A stretch of 64,000 nt of DNA from the NCBI GenBank assembly GCA_008729055.1, contig SDUX01000001.1:2829206-2893205 (forward strand), in the 5' to 3' direction. Position numbers and translations under genes: made by a program. This document shows, piece by piece, positions 43,901 through 54,714 of the stretch. A model generated the notes under the pieces. The model made no database searches and was not told the origin of the DNA. It saw only the letters and a program-made list of their open reading frames with translations. The stretch comes from Pyropia haitanensis (taxonomy: Eukaryota; Rhodophyta; Bangiophyceae; Bangiales; Bangiaceae). Position 1 is the first letter of the stretch, and every line of letters starts with the position of its first letter.

Positions 43901-44167
43901 GTCTGTTTTGAGATGGCAATAGAATTGGACATTCGTGCTGAACTTGAAGCTTGTAAGTCACGCGTGGCAGCCTGTGTCACACCCTGCTGTCTTCCATTGG
44001 TTGCTGTAGAGGCAGTTTCTCGCGATGCACCACATGCTGTCTGTCCACTCTCCTCCCCACTCATCTCTCTGCTGCTTCCGCAGCTCCCCGTGCCTTGTGG
44101 CTGCCTCCTGGGCTCGCGCCACCTGCCTTGCCCCCTTTGGTCCCCCCGTTCCTTCGCTGCGGCCACG
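40960..44167. other. Long region without a recognised gene; CGGTA-rich cluster inside
   Basis: Three kilobases between the 807-aa gene (-) and the PPPDE-PUL gene (+), which are divergently arranged. The plus strand is open in parts of 41000-42000 but no family is visible. It contains the palindromic TACCG cluster listed separately. 43860-44160 is AT-richer and probably holds the 5' UTR and promoter of the PPPDE-PUL gene. Confidence 0.45.
42705..43290. repeat. Dispersed TACCG/CGGTA motif cluster, palindromic
   Basis: Two dense patches (about 42705-42790 and 43180-43290) repeat ATACCG, TTACCG, CGATCGG and their complements many times, for example TACCGTTTACCGGTCGATAT and TACCGTTTACCGATCGGGAT. 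They flank about 400 bp of ordinary sequence and are less GC-rich than the surroundings. Possibly the subterminal repeats of a degraded transposon. Confidence 0.6.
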
Positions 44168-45388
44168 ATGCCCACCACCTACCCCGTCACCCTCCACGTC
44201 TATGACCTCTCTGGGGGCATGGCCGCCCAGTTTGCGCCCGCGCTGGGCATCCCCATTGACGGCATCTGGCACACGGGCGTCGTCGTGCACGGCACCGAGT
44301 TTTACTTTGGCGGCGGCATCTGTGCGGACCCGCCCGGGCGCACCCCCTACGGCACCCCCGTCTCGACGCACGCGCTGGGCGCCACCGCCGTGCCGCGCGA
44401 CGCCTTCCTCTCCCACCTGCGCTCCGTACTCGCGCCCGCCTACACCGCCGCGACGTACCACCTGCTCGACCACAACTGCAACCACTTCTCCGCCGCCGTC
44501 GTCGCGCACCTGTGCGGGCCGGGGGTGACCATCCCGGCCTACATCTCGGACCTGCCGGCGGTGGCGCTGGCGAGCCCGCTCGGCGCCATGCTCCGCCAGT
44601 CCCTCGACGGCATGCAGGCGCAGATTCGGGACGCGAGCGCCGGCCACGAGCTCACCGGCACCCGCGGGGGAGCGCGCCTGTCCGGGACGGCGCCCCCACC
44701 GGCAGCGGCGGCGACCGAGACGGCCCTCGCCCGCGCGGTTCGGACGCCCGTCGTTGCCGCGGTCGGCGCCACGCCCAAGATCCTTGCCGCGCTCGCCGCG
44801 GCGGACCCCGGCTGGACTGCCGCCAGCAGCGGCGGTGCCGCCGCCGCCGGCCGGCCGCCCGTCGGGGAACTGCTCGCGTCCCTGGAGCGGGTGCCGACGT
44901 TTGCGGCGCTGGACCTCCTCCGGCTGGCCGCCGCGGAGGCGGGCCCCCGCGCGGGCGCCGTTGCCGCCGCGCTGCCGCGCCTGATGGCCACCTACGCGCC
45001 CGCCGGCGGGGTGGCCGCGTCGCCGCTGCGCGCCACGTCCGCCGCCGCCGCGGCGGCGGGGTGGATGATGACCCTCCGCGCGGCGGTCAACGTGTTGGCC
45101 GCCGAGGCCACCGCGCGGGCCGTCCTCGCCGCCACCGTCCCGCCGACGGCCGGTGTCGGTGGCGGCGGTGGCGGTGGCGGCGGCGGTGGCGGCGGCGGCG
45201 GCGGTCGGGCCGAGACGGGTGCGGAGCAGCTGGCCGACGCGGTCGCGCCCGCGGTCGCAGGCCCGACGGCGGGCGTGCGGCTGGCCGGCGCGCTGCTGGC
45301 ACGGGCGCTCGCCCGTGCGGCGGTGCACGGCTGGGGCGGCGGCGAGGCGGCGGCGACGGCGGTGGTGGCGGCCGCCGCGGCCGCGCTG

Positions 45389-45447
<59 letters not shown>

Positions 45448-45634
45448 GGCGGCTGGCGCGCCGCCGCCGCCCGCCGACCACGCGGACCACTTGCGGACGG
45501 CGATTGGCTTGGCGGTTGGCGGCTGGCCGTCGCTGGGGGGGCTTGTTGCCGCGACGGGCGTGGACGTGGGCAGCAGCGAGGGGGTGGGGGGGGAGCTCCG
45601 GCGGCTGCTCGAGGCAGTCAATGGGGAGGGTTAA
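44168..45634 (+). CDS. PPPDE (DeSI-type) thiol peptidase with C-terminal PUL domain
   Basis: Predicted deubiquitinase or deSUMOylase of 488 aa, uninterrupted. PPPDE domain at about 5-145: VTLHVYDLSGGMAAQFAPAL, the catalytic His in IDGIWHTGVVVHGTEFYFGG, and the catalytic Cys in YHLLDHNCNHFSAAVVAHL, followed by IPAYISDLPAVALASPLGAM. Both catalytic residues are intact. The C-terminal half fits a PUL domain (found in PLAA/Ufd3 and binding Cdc48/p97): ELLASLERVPTFAALDLLRL, AAALPRLMATYAP, GWMMTLRAAVNVLAAEATAR and the final TAIGLAVGGWPSLGGLV. The linkers contain poly-Gly of about 16 and 23 residues (45150-45205, 45388-45450). The start ATG 44168 is chosen because homology begins at once (MPTTYPVTLHVYDL); upstream codons look like 5' UTR. 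The PPPDE-PUL combination suggests action on ubiquitinated clients of the p97 pathway. Confidence 0.92.
45388..45450 (+). repeat. (GGC)n poly-Gly tract in the PUL region
   Basis: About 20 consecutive GGC codons inside the PPPDE-PUL gene. Confidence 0.9.
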
Positions 45635-46062
45635 CGAGCTGCCAGGCGGCGTTTTTTTTTTGGGGGGGAAGCGGGGCTTGGGGGGGGGGAGGGGGCAGGG
45701 CGGCTGAGGACGGAGAGTGACACCCCGTGTACAGTGTACCGTACAGGTGATGATGGTGGGGGGAAGTGGGTGATGAGTGGGGTAGCTGGCTCACGGTCGG
45801 TCAACCACGTCTTTTTGGGGGGGGGGAGGACGGCCAGCGGGTGATGGGTGGGATGGTCGGCCCACTGACGGGCAGCCGCCGCTTTGGTGGGGCAGAGAGG
45901 ACGGCCGGCGCGTGATGATTGGAGCGTGGCTGGCCCACCAGCAGACGACCTCGTGTGTTGGGGGGGAGAGGAGAGGGGAGCCAGCCCGCGCCGCTCGTGT
46001 GGCGGCCCCCCTCCCTGCCGCCCCCGGTGCATTACCTCCCCCCCCCCCCGCTCCCCCCCCCC
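45635..46062. other. Short intergenic region between convergent genes
   Basis: The PPPDE-PUL gene (+) and the CBM48 gene (-) end facing each other. T9 followed by a G run at 45652-45668 and GTGTACAGTGTACCGTACA near 45727. No gene. Confidence 0.5.
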
Positions 46063-47235
46063 CTACCGGTGGTGCCAGCCGCGTGCGGTGGCTGGCCGAC
46101 GCCGACGGCGGCGGGGGTAGCGGCTCCCCCCCCGCCCCTCTCCCCCCCCGCTCTCCCCCCCCTCTGCCCGCCCCGCCACCGCCGCCGCCGCCGCCCCCAC
46201 CGCCGCCGCTACCACCGCCGCTGCCGCCGGCTGGGGCGGCGCGCCGTCGCCGCCCCCCCCCCCACCGCTCCGCGCGCGGCGGCCCGCGCGGCCCGCGCGG
46301 CGGCGCGCTCCCGCCGGCGCGCGCACCCGTCGGCGTTGCGGGCACAGAGCGCGGCGTTGTCGCCCCCCCCCACCCCCCCCTCCACGTACAGCCGTGCCGC
46401 GTCCCGGTACAAGCCGGCGGCCTCATCGACGCGGCCCGCGCGCTCCACCACCACCGCCAGGTGGTGGACAATGTCCGCCTCGGCCGCCGCGCCGTGGCCC
46501 GCCGCCGCCGCGGCGGCCCGCCGGAGCGCCGCCTCGGCCGCCGCGGCGCCCGCGGGGGCGCCGCCCCCACCGTGGTGGCCACCACCCCCACCCCCCCCCC
46601 GCCGGCGGCGCCCCCCCCCGCCTTCCTCGCCACCCCCACCGACCGCCCCGCGCAGCGGGCGAGCAGCACGTACGCCGCCGCCGCCTGCGGCGCGTACGCC
46701 GGGCCGAGGGCGGTCCACGTGTCCGCGGCGCGGGCGGCGAGGCCCGCCGCGGCGGCCGCGTCGGCGAGCGCGGAGAGGGTGTGGGTGGCCATGGCCGCGT
46801 ACGCCGCCGCCGCCGCGGGGGTGGGCGTCTGCGTCAGCGTCGGCGCCGTCGGCGTCGACGCCGCCGCCGCCGCTGCCGCCCCCGTCGTCGCCGACCCCGT
46901 CGCCGCCGCCGCCGCCACAGAGGCTGGGGGGGGGGGGGCACCCCCGCCGCGGCCGCCTCCCCCGCCGCCGCCACGCCGTCGCCGCTGCCCGCGGTCGATG
47001 ACGCGGAGCCGCCGCTGCCGCGGCCGCCCGCGGCGGCAAGGACCGCCGCCGCGCCCGCCCACCGCGGCAGCGACCGGCGCGCGCGGGCCGACACGCCGCC
47101 GCCGCCGGCCGCTGCCGCCACCGCCGCAGCGGGTGGCCCCGGGCCGCCACCAGCGCCCGCCCCTGCCGACGCTGCCGTGCCGCGGCGGGGCAGCGAGAAG
47201 CGGCGGACGCCCCCTATCCGTGACCGTGGCCCGCG

Positions 47236-47274
<39 letters not shown>

Positions 47275-47777
47275 GCCACCGCCGCCGTCGGTGACTGGCG
47301 GCGGCGCGGCGGCGGGAGTGCCACCGGCGGCGGCGGCGGCGGCGCTGCCGCCGCCTGCGGGGGCGGCTGCTCCCCCTGCCGCCCCTGCCGCCGCGTCGCC
47401 GCCGCCGCCGACACCCGCCATATCGGGGAGGCTCGCCGCGGACGACGCGGCGCGGAGGCGGGTGCGGCGCCCGGCGGGGCCGCGGCGTCCCCCCCCCACA
47501 CCGCCCACGGGCGCCCCTGGCGGGGGTGGCGGTGGCGGGCGGGCGGGGAAGGAGGCGGTCTCGGTGGGCGGCGGCGGGGGGGGGGGAAAGGGGGGGCGGG
47601 CGCGGCGGCGTCGGGGGGGGAGACAACTCCCCGCGGTGGGGTGGCCCCGCCGGGGGGGTCCGTGACCGCCGCGGGGGGGCCGCCGCGGCGTCGAATGTGG
47701 TGGTCGGCGGCGGCAGCGACGGGGGTGGCGGTGTGGTCGGCGGTGGGGGCGGTGGGGGCGGTGGTGGTGGTGGTGGC

Positions 47778-47819
<42 letters not shown>

Positions 47820-48484
47820 ACCACCACCACGTGCGCGCGGACGCCCGCGTCGTCGGCAATGGCGGGCACGCCCGCGCTCAGCGCCCAGCCGCCGTCGACA
47901 AAGAACTTGTACCGGTGGGGACCCGGCGGCAGGCCCGCCAGCGCGCGCACCGCGGGGCGGTCGCCGCTGCCGCCGCTGCCGCCGCCGCCGCGGGTCAGCC
48001 GGTGGTGCAACCAGCCGTCCCAGTCGCCCGCGACCGACACGTTGGCGCCGGGGCCGTCGTAGACAAAGGGCGTCGTCCCGGCCGCGGGCGGGGGAGAGGG
48101 TGGGCCGCCCGTAGAGGGGGGGAGAGACGGGGAGGGCGCGGAGGGGCGGGCGGGGAGGGGAGGGGGCGGCGGCGGCGGCGGCGGTGCCCGCGCCGCCCGG
48201 CCGGGTAGCGCCAGCGCGTGGGGGTGGGGAGGTGGGGGAAGGGCGTGGCCGCCGCCGCCATTCCCGCCGCCGCCGTCGCCGCCGCCGCCGCCACCATCGG
48301 CGCCGCTGGTTGCCGCCGCCGCCACCGTCGGGGCGGCGGCGGCCGCCGACGGCCCCAGCGTCAGCCCGCCGGGCGGCGGCGACGGCGGCGGCGGCGGGCG
48401 GGAGCCCCACAGCCGTCGCCACGTGAGCCGGTGGAGGGGGCGGTACGGGCGGCGGCCGCCGCCGCGGTTGGCAGTGTCGGCCAT
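46063..48484 (-). CDS. CBM48 (AMPK-beta-like glycogen-binding) protein with C-terminal helical repeats
   Basis: Likely starch- or glycogen-associated protein. From ATG 48484 (MADTANRGGGRRPYRPLHRL) a basic and Pro-rich N terminus leads to an E-set CBM48 domain at about residues 138-220: FVYDGPGANVSVAGDWDGW, ALAGLPPGPHRYKFFVDGGW, GVPAIADDAGVRAHVVVV. The two Trp-containing motifs are the glucan-binding positions in AMPK beta. After poly-Pro/Gly and low complexity, the C-terminal part is helical and TPR-like: MATHTLSALADAAAAAGLAA, RAADTWTALGPAYAPQAAAA, AEADIVHHLAVVVERAGRVD then EAAGLYRDAARLYVEGG. The frame is continuous through the CBM48 domain, then shifts at several C/G runs; the end near 46063 is approximate. 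Floridean starch metabolism in the cytosol would be the expected context in red algae; this is inference. Confidence 0.78.
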
Positions 48485-49570
48485 GGGGGGGTCAATGTAG
48501 GGGGGGGTAAGGGGACGGCGGTGCCGGGGGGCGGAAAAGGGCAAGCCACGGGGAGGGGGGGGCTGGAGGGTGGGGAAGAAGGCGACGACGACGGCCGCAC
48601 GCACCGCGGTCGGGTGGGGCGAGCGGGGCGGCGGGAAGGACGCGGCGGCGGGGCGAGGGGCCAGCCGCACGGGAAACGCACGAGGCGACGGGTTGGCGCG
48701 TGGCGGCGGTGGGGAAGGGAGGGGCGCTGGGAAGAGGAAACGCCACCGCGGTGGGGGCCAAGGTACCGCCGCCGCCGCGGCGCCGCCTGGCAGCACGACC
48801 CACCAGCCCGTGCGCGGCGTGACTCTGGGGGGGGGGGTGGTCGCGCGCCACCAAGCCCGGGGTGCAAGGAAGGCGAGCGGTGGCCGCGCGGGGCGGTGAG
48901 GGGGGGGGAGGAGCGCTGGGTGCCGGCCGGGGTGGGCGGGGGCGGGGAGGATGCGCGCAGCGGGGAAAGAAAGAACGAAAACGGGGGTGCGACCGCCGTG
49001 GCGCCCACGCCTCGGCCGCGGGCGGCGCGCGCGCCGAGGCGCCGCCGACCCAGTGAGGCGGCCGGGGCGGCGGGAGCGGTCGAGAGGGCGGCCGGCCGGC
49101 CAGGGGGGGGGGCGGCGGGACGCCCGCAGACGACAGCGGCGGCCGATGCGGGGGAGTGGACGGGGGCACCAATAACCCCCCCGCGCCACGGCGGGTCGCC
49201 CCGCTGCCCCGCGTGCCGCGGCGCGCCCGTCTCGCGGCCACCGCGGCGGCGCGCCGCCGCGGACGCCACCCCTCGGCGGCGGGTGCGTGCGAGCGGTATT
49301 TTCAAAAAAAGAAGACCTGGGGGCGGCGCGCCCCACGCGTTCGGGGGAGGGGGGGGCGGAGGGGCGGCGGGAGGGGGGGGCGGAGGGGCGGCGGGAGGGG
49401 GGGGCGGAGGGGCGGCGGGAGGGGGGGGTTACGACACGGTGCGCCTGACGGGTGGCGGCGCGCCGCCACTGCCGGCCCGTGCCCCTGATCGCCCCCGCCG
49501 TCCCCCCGCACCGCACCTGCCGCGGCTTGGAGCCCGTCCCCCCCCCCCACCACCTTCAACCTGGCGTCAC
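48485..49570. other. Upstream region of the CBM48 gene, G-rich minisatellite
   Basis: No gene recognised. A 27-bp tandem GGGGGCGGAGGGGCGGCGGGA (about three copies) lies at 49345-49425. Confidence 0.5.
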
Positions 49571-50889
49571 CGTCTCAAATGCCCCAAACCGCTACGCAAC
49601 CGATACGCACGCTACGCACATACGCAACCCCCCAGGAAACCATATACAAGAGGGGGGTCTTGAAGTCATCGCAAAATCCTCTGCACCCCCTTCCGGCGAC
49701 AGAGAGTTCGGGCAGGGCCCGGTGATCCCCGCTCGGAGAGTCACAAGTGCTCCGCGCCAGAACTGCCACATCGGCCTCCGATTGGCTGCATCGCCCGCAG
49801 AAGTCAACTGTCCCTGGAAGAGCACAGCTCCCGCACGGATCCGAGAGACCCAAGAACCTTACAGCTTGGCTCTGGTCTGTCTGCACCTTCCGAGCCGTCA
49901 GGGGCCTGTGCGGGGGGCCTCGTGTGCCTCCCCGTGTTCACTCGCGAACAACTCGTCGCCACGTGGTGCGCATGTGACTGGGCGACTCCCAGAGCTGCCC
50001 GCACTTCGACGATCACGCGGTGGCGCGTGACGCGCCGTGAGGTCGCCGAGTGACAATCTCGCAGGCAGCAAATTACGGGAAGCGTTGCAGCGTCTGCACT
50101 CTTCTGGGAACACTTGGATGCACCCCAAGTAAGGGGAGGGGGGGGGCTATGTGCTCATCAACCAATAGGCAGGTCGCAGACGTGACGAATTAGAGCGCGG
50201 GACAGACTTGCCGTCCACGGCTTCGGAGTTGATCACCAAACTCGTCTTCTAGAAGGTCCGATCCCGACGGCTGAGAATCGAGACGCCGGACGCCCCGGAC
50301 CTTCAGCCGCGGGCCGTGCTGTGGACTGGTTTCCAACGGCCACTCGCCTTCTCGCACCAAGTCGGCACGGTCCCCCACGTTGAAGCGCGCCTGCACGCAC
50401 GCCCCTCGCCTCTTCCCCCACGAGGTACTCGACACCCTTCCAATGGATCAAGTCACTTCCCTGTTTGGCGACACGGCTGCAGGTGCGCACGTTTACCTTC
50501 GTCCAACCGTGCGCTAAGGTCATGAGAGACTTGTAGGGCTAGCACGACTTCGTAGTGACTCGCCGAGGTCTGAGCAGCTGGAGGGAGCTCGTCATTGTTT
50601 TGGACGCGCGCATCTGTTCGTGTACCTGTGCCATGTACTGCGTGTGTGGGATCGTGGTGTCTAATTGTGTGTTTTGGCCGCGTGTCTTGCTTCGTGGTTT
50701 GTTCTTTCTTTGTTTGTTCTTTCTTTGCATGCGTGTGGATCTGTTGTGTGTGGATCGGTCAAGAAGACGAGGCGTGAACGGAGGGTGTTGGCTGACGCAT
50801 CCAGTGGCAAGAAGTGAGGGGATCGGGTGAGAGAGAGCAGCGTTCAAGATGGAAGGCGGCGTCAAGGAGTGGAGAGAGAGGTTTGAGAA

Positions 50890-50975
50890 GGGGGGTGGAT
50901 TGATGTAGGTGAGGGGGGTAGGTTGACGTAGGTGAGGGGGGTGGGTTGATGTAGGTGAGGGGGGTGGGGTGCGGG
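50890..50975. repeat. 24-bp minisatellite
   Basis: Unit TTGATGTAGGTGAGGGGGGT plus four bases, three to four copies, inside the TIR element. Confidence 0.85.
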
Positions 50976-51497
50976 GAGGATGGTGGCGACGCCACGGATG
51001 GTTAGGCGGGCGGTGGAGCTGTGGGGCAGTGCGAGAGGCGAGTAGGTCTCTCCTCCTCACCACCGTCAGCGGGCTGGGTGCCGCTACGGTGGGGTGGTGA
51101 GGGGGGGCGGCCCACGGGGGCGGCCACCTCCGCTACTTGTATCAAGATACAATAACAAATAAAACGTGCACGTGGCGCCAGATGAGAGCCCACGTGGCGG
51201 GGAGAAGTGCGACGTGGCAGCCGATGGGCCACCAGAACACCCCGACGTGACGCCCTCGAGGGGTTCTGTCAGCCACCTGCATGCACTGTGGTTGGTCCGT
51301 GAGCGACCGAACCTGAGGGCGTGATTGGGTGGTAGAGCGATACGGTCCGTGGCGTGCCTCCATCTCGTGAGACGATCCTGGGTCATCGCAAAGGCATACG
51401 CACGATACGCAGGCTACACACATACACACGTCCATCGCAACCCCCCCAGAATGACTCCGTGGGGCCCGGGTTCGGGCCCACGCACTTTATCGCAAAA

Positions 51498-51520
51498 GCT
51501 ACGCAAATCGCTTGCGTAGC
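51498..51520. repeat. 9-bp hairpin at the right end of the TIR element
   Basis: GCTACGCAA, loop ATCGC, TTGCGTAGC; overlaps the terminal repeat. Confidence 0.85.
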
Positions 51521-51540
51521 GGTTCGGGGCATTAGAGACG

Positions 51541-51998
51541 ACGCAAGAGGGCGGGGCGGGCGGCCCGTCGCCACCGATCGTCCCCCAACCGCCAAGCGGT
51601 GTCCCACTGCTGGCCGCGGCGGCAGGGTGCGTCGCCGTTTTTTTCTTTGTTTTTCTCCCCGCGCCAGCACGTCGCGGGGGCCACCCGCGCGAGCCCGCTG
51701 TTGACGCATGCGCCGCACGTCGACGTGGGGGGGGGGGGGTGGGCCGTGGGCAGGTGTTTGGTGCGGGCGGGCAGCGGGTCCGACTTTAAAAAAGGGCGAG
51801 GCACAGGGTGGCCAGACAGCTGGGCCGTTTGGCCTGGTGCACACGTGGCGGTCGTGGTGGCGGTCACGGTCCGGTAGGCCTTGATATCCATCTTCACACG
51901 TGTATCCATCCTTCAGACGTGTCACTGTTACGGCAACGTAGGATCGTAGATTGACAGATTCATGATGAGAAGTATATAGTCGGCCGCAAATGATACCA
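51541..51998. other. Spacer between two mobile elements; possible minus-strand fragment
   Basis: A minus-strand frame reads TCGACVNSGLARVAPATCWR and GQQWDTAWRLGDDRW, which looks protein-like and Cys-containing, but it has no domain match and is bounded by transposons; possibly a gene remnant. Confidence 0.3.
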
Positions 51999-53213
51999 GC
52001 GCAGTGCCTGCTAAACCGTCTCAAAAAAAACCTGCTTTTTCGGTTGCGGGGCCCCTTGCGGGCTTGGGTGGGATCTTGCTTTTCCGCAAGCCAGTCTGCG
52101 TGGACAAGCAAGATTTTTGTGCGGAGTCTGCTTGTGTCCGCAAGTCTGTCATTCTTGCGCGGCCCTTTGCGAAAATCTCCCACGCCGCGACTGTCAACAA
52201 CCGTCGGAGTGTACCCAATCAGAGGCCGGGACGGAACAGGTGTTCAAAGCCCTGGGCCGTCTGGGCTACCTGGACCAGCGCAGAGTTCTCGCTCTTCCGC
52301 TGAGACAGCAGCTGCTCGTTTACCTGCGCCAGCACCTCAGTGCAGCCGCACACCTCAAGGCGGAGAATTACCACCACCTGCCGCAGTCAGCCAGGGTCCG
52401 GCTTCTACGCCTCAGTGGATGCTGTTTCCATGGCGAGACCTACCGTCGAGAGCGAGGGGGAAGCGGAGGCGAGCTGAGGGAAGGGGGAGGCGAAAGGGGG
52501 AGCTAGTATCGGCTGAAGCAAAGCTGACGGCGGGCACCGTCCCCGCGCCGCGCCACCGTTTTCAGTTGCAACAGCCCGCAAAGTCTGTCGCTCAGCGGTT
52601 CCCAGGAAAAGCCGTCATCACTGCGATCCCCACGGACGAGAACGGGGGGGGAGCGACCAAGCGTGGGGGAGTGAAGGTGATGGGCCACCCGCGGCCAAAG
52701 AAGCGGGTGAGCGGAGTGGAGGGGTGGGGGAGAAAGAGGGTGCCACCCCTTCGCGCTGCGCCATCCGTCCAAGCCAGGTCGTCAAGCGCGTCCTCAAAGC
52801 GTCCGCCTTCACGTCACTTTTCTTACCCTTGGGCTCCGCAAAGAGCGGGAGAATTTCGCCGCAATGGCCCAAGCAGAGGCGATTCCGCAAGGTACTCTGC
52901 GGCGAGCCGCAAGCCACCTTGCGGTCATTCGCAAGGTCCCCAAGACGTGGATTGCATGGAGTCCTGCAGTGAAGCGTTTCGGTCCACTTTCACGGGTGAT
53001 TTTGTACGCTCAGACAGATCAGCTCCAGGCGCTTCTGTCCGTATGAGATGCACTCCGTCGATTGACCGACACCCACCTGTGTAAATCAAAAACCAAAAAA
53101 GTCGGGAAAAAGCAGGGCTCACACTGTCAAAATAGACGGTGACAACCGCTTGCGGGCCGGGCCCAGACACCAAAAAGCAGGTATTCTTTGAGACGGTTCA
53201 GCAGGCACTGCGC
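51999..53213. mobile_element. TIR DNA transposon, copy B (1.2 kb), inverted relative to copy A
   Basis: Both ends start GCGCAGTGCCTGCT and continue RAACCGTCTCAAA as inverted repeats (left at 51999, right ending 53213). The interior matches 26516-27722 in reverse order and strand. The plus strand here encodes EQVFKALGRLGYLDQRRVLA and LPLRQQLLVYLRQHLSAAAH, the counterpart of the frame in copy A. No transposase recognised. Confidence 0.8.
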
Positions 53214-54714
53214 AGGTGCAACCCACATCCTCTGCGCGGTGGGAACCCCGCGCGGAAACGGAAGTCGGGAAACGGAGCTCGTCGTCACCCGTACACACAC
53301 CACCAGCACATGGTCTCGAGGGCCTGCCGTTGTGAGCACGCAGCTGACATCCCCGTTCCTCCCCACCGCTACGCTGCGGCCGCCGCGGTGGGCGCCCCGG
53401 CACTTGCAGCGAGCATTATCGGGGGCGTGTGTCCGGCAAGAGGTCAACAGCAGTTGATCTGCGGTGTGACGGGTGCGGCTTCCCAACCCGCCTGGTCCCT
53501 CCTCACCCTCTCAATCCAAAACTCATGGGGGGGGGGCTCAGGGCAACACGCAGTGGGACGAACCACCTACTTGCTACTTGCACCATGAGCCAGCGACCAG
53601 CAGACCAGTTTGGATCGACGGGGCGGTTCGTAGATCGCTCGAGACTGCCCACCCCCCTCACCTGACGCTCGCAGAGACCTGTTCTATTTTCTTACACACG
53701 AATAATGAGTCGCAGGGCCACCGAGAGGGCCTTCATCGATGTTATTTCTGGTGCGGGGGTGGCGTCGTGCCGAGGCGGTCGGTCCCTTGGTTCTCGCCAA
53801 AGATCAAAAGGCATTGTATTTGTCATGTATTGCTACCATGTACATACTTCTTTATGGCTGTACACACTCTGGAAGCGAGAATGTGTCAACGTCTCGGGAG
53901 ATCAGCTCGGCAGAGCCTCGCACGGGCGCCAGCGCACAGTCCTGTTGCCGACAATCCGTGGATGTGCGCGCCGGCCGGCCGGCCGCAGTGGCTGGCGACC
54001 GACCGTGCGTCCGAGAGGGAGAGTGTGCAGGGGACAGTTGGGGGGAGAGGGGGAGGGAGGGAGGTGGCCTGCTGAGGATGGGCATCGTTGACCATCGGGT
54101 GGGGGGTCAAGCGGCGGCAGTCGCCCTTCACGATGAGCTTCTTTCCGTTCCCGTCGCGCCGTCAGCCTCTCCATCATGCAAGGAGAGCTTTCCCCCCCCC
54201 CCCCCCCCCCCCCTGCCCTGTCCCTCCTCATGACACTCTGCCCTCTCCATTTGTCCTGCACCCAGCAGCCTATCACTCCGTAGCGGACAAGCAAAAGGGG
54301 GCTGGAAGAATAAAAAAAAAAAAAAGAGAACTCGGTCCACTCAATCGTATGCACAGGCACACCCCCATGGGGCGGGGTCCCACCGCGAAGGGCCACACCC
54401 CCACCACTCGCGGCACAGCTAGGCGCCCGCTCCCACGCCACGCGCCGCGGCCGACGCCAAACCCCAACACAGGGCAGCTCAGGGCTGCGAAACGCCATCA
54501 CCTTGGCCACCCAATGGTTGCACCGCCCGGACCTACCGCTGCCACGCCGCCGCCGCGGCCACCGAATCACATCGGCTTGGTATCCCCTCATCCCCTCCGC
54601 AGGCAGACTGCCAGTCCCTCACCGCGCAAAATTCTGTCACGTCAGCCCCCCCCCCCCCCCCCCCCCACTCCCGCCCCCCCCCCGCCCCCCCATCCCCTTC
54701 ACTGATTGCGGACC
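53214..54714. other. Intergenic region between transposon and MARVEL-like gene
   Basis: No gene recognised. Contains C21 near 54190-54211, A15 near 54309-54323 and a C run near 54645-54666 just downstream of the next gene. Confidence 0.45.

Larger units (their letters stand above)
49571..51540. mobile_element. About 2-kb TIR element with 29-bp ends
   Basis: Left (49571-49599) begins CGTCTCAAATGCCCCAAACC and continues GCTACGCAA; the right end (51512-51540) is its reverse complement with two mismatches. Both ends also share inner words (ACGCACGCTACGCACATACG-like, then CATCGCAACCCCCC). The interior is less GC-rich, without recognisable transposase, and carries a 24-bp minisatellite. Non-autonomous DNA element is the best description. 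Confidence 0.7.

Noticed and set aside
45791..49516. A 1241-codon minus-strand frame spanning the CBM48 gene
   Set aside because: Only the part from 48484 through the CBM48 domain is natural; the rest is Arg/Pro/Gly shadow sequence, so the gene was placed at 46063-48484 with frame changes.
51464..51486. GGCCCGGGTTCGGGCCC resembling a tRNA T-arm
   Set aside because: It is a palindrome inside the TIR element, with no cloverleaf around it.
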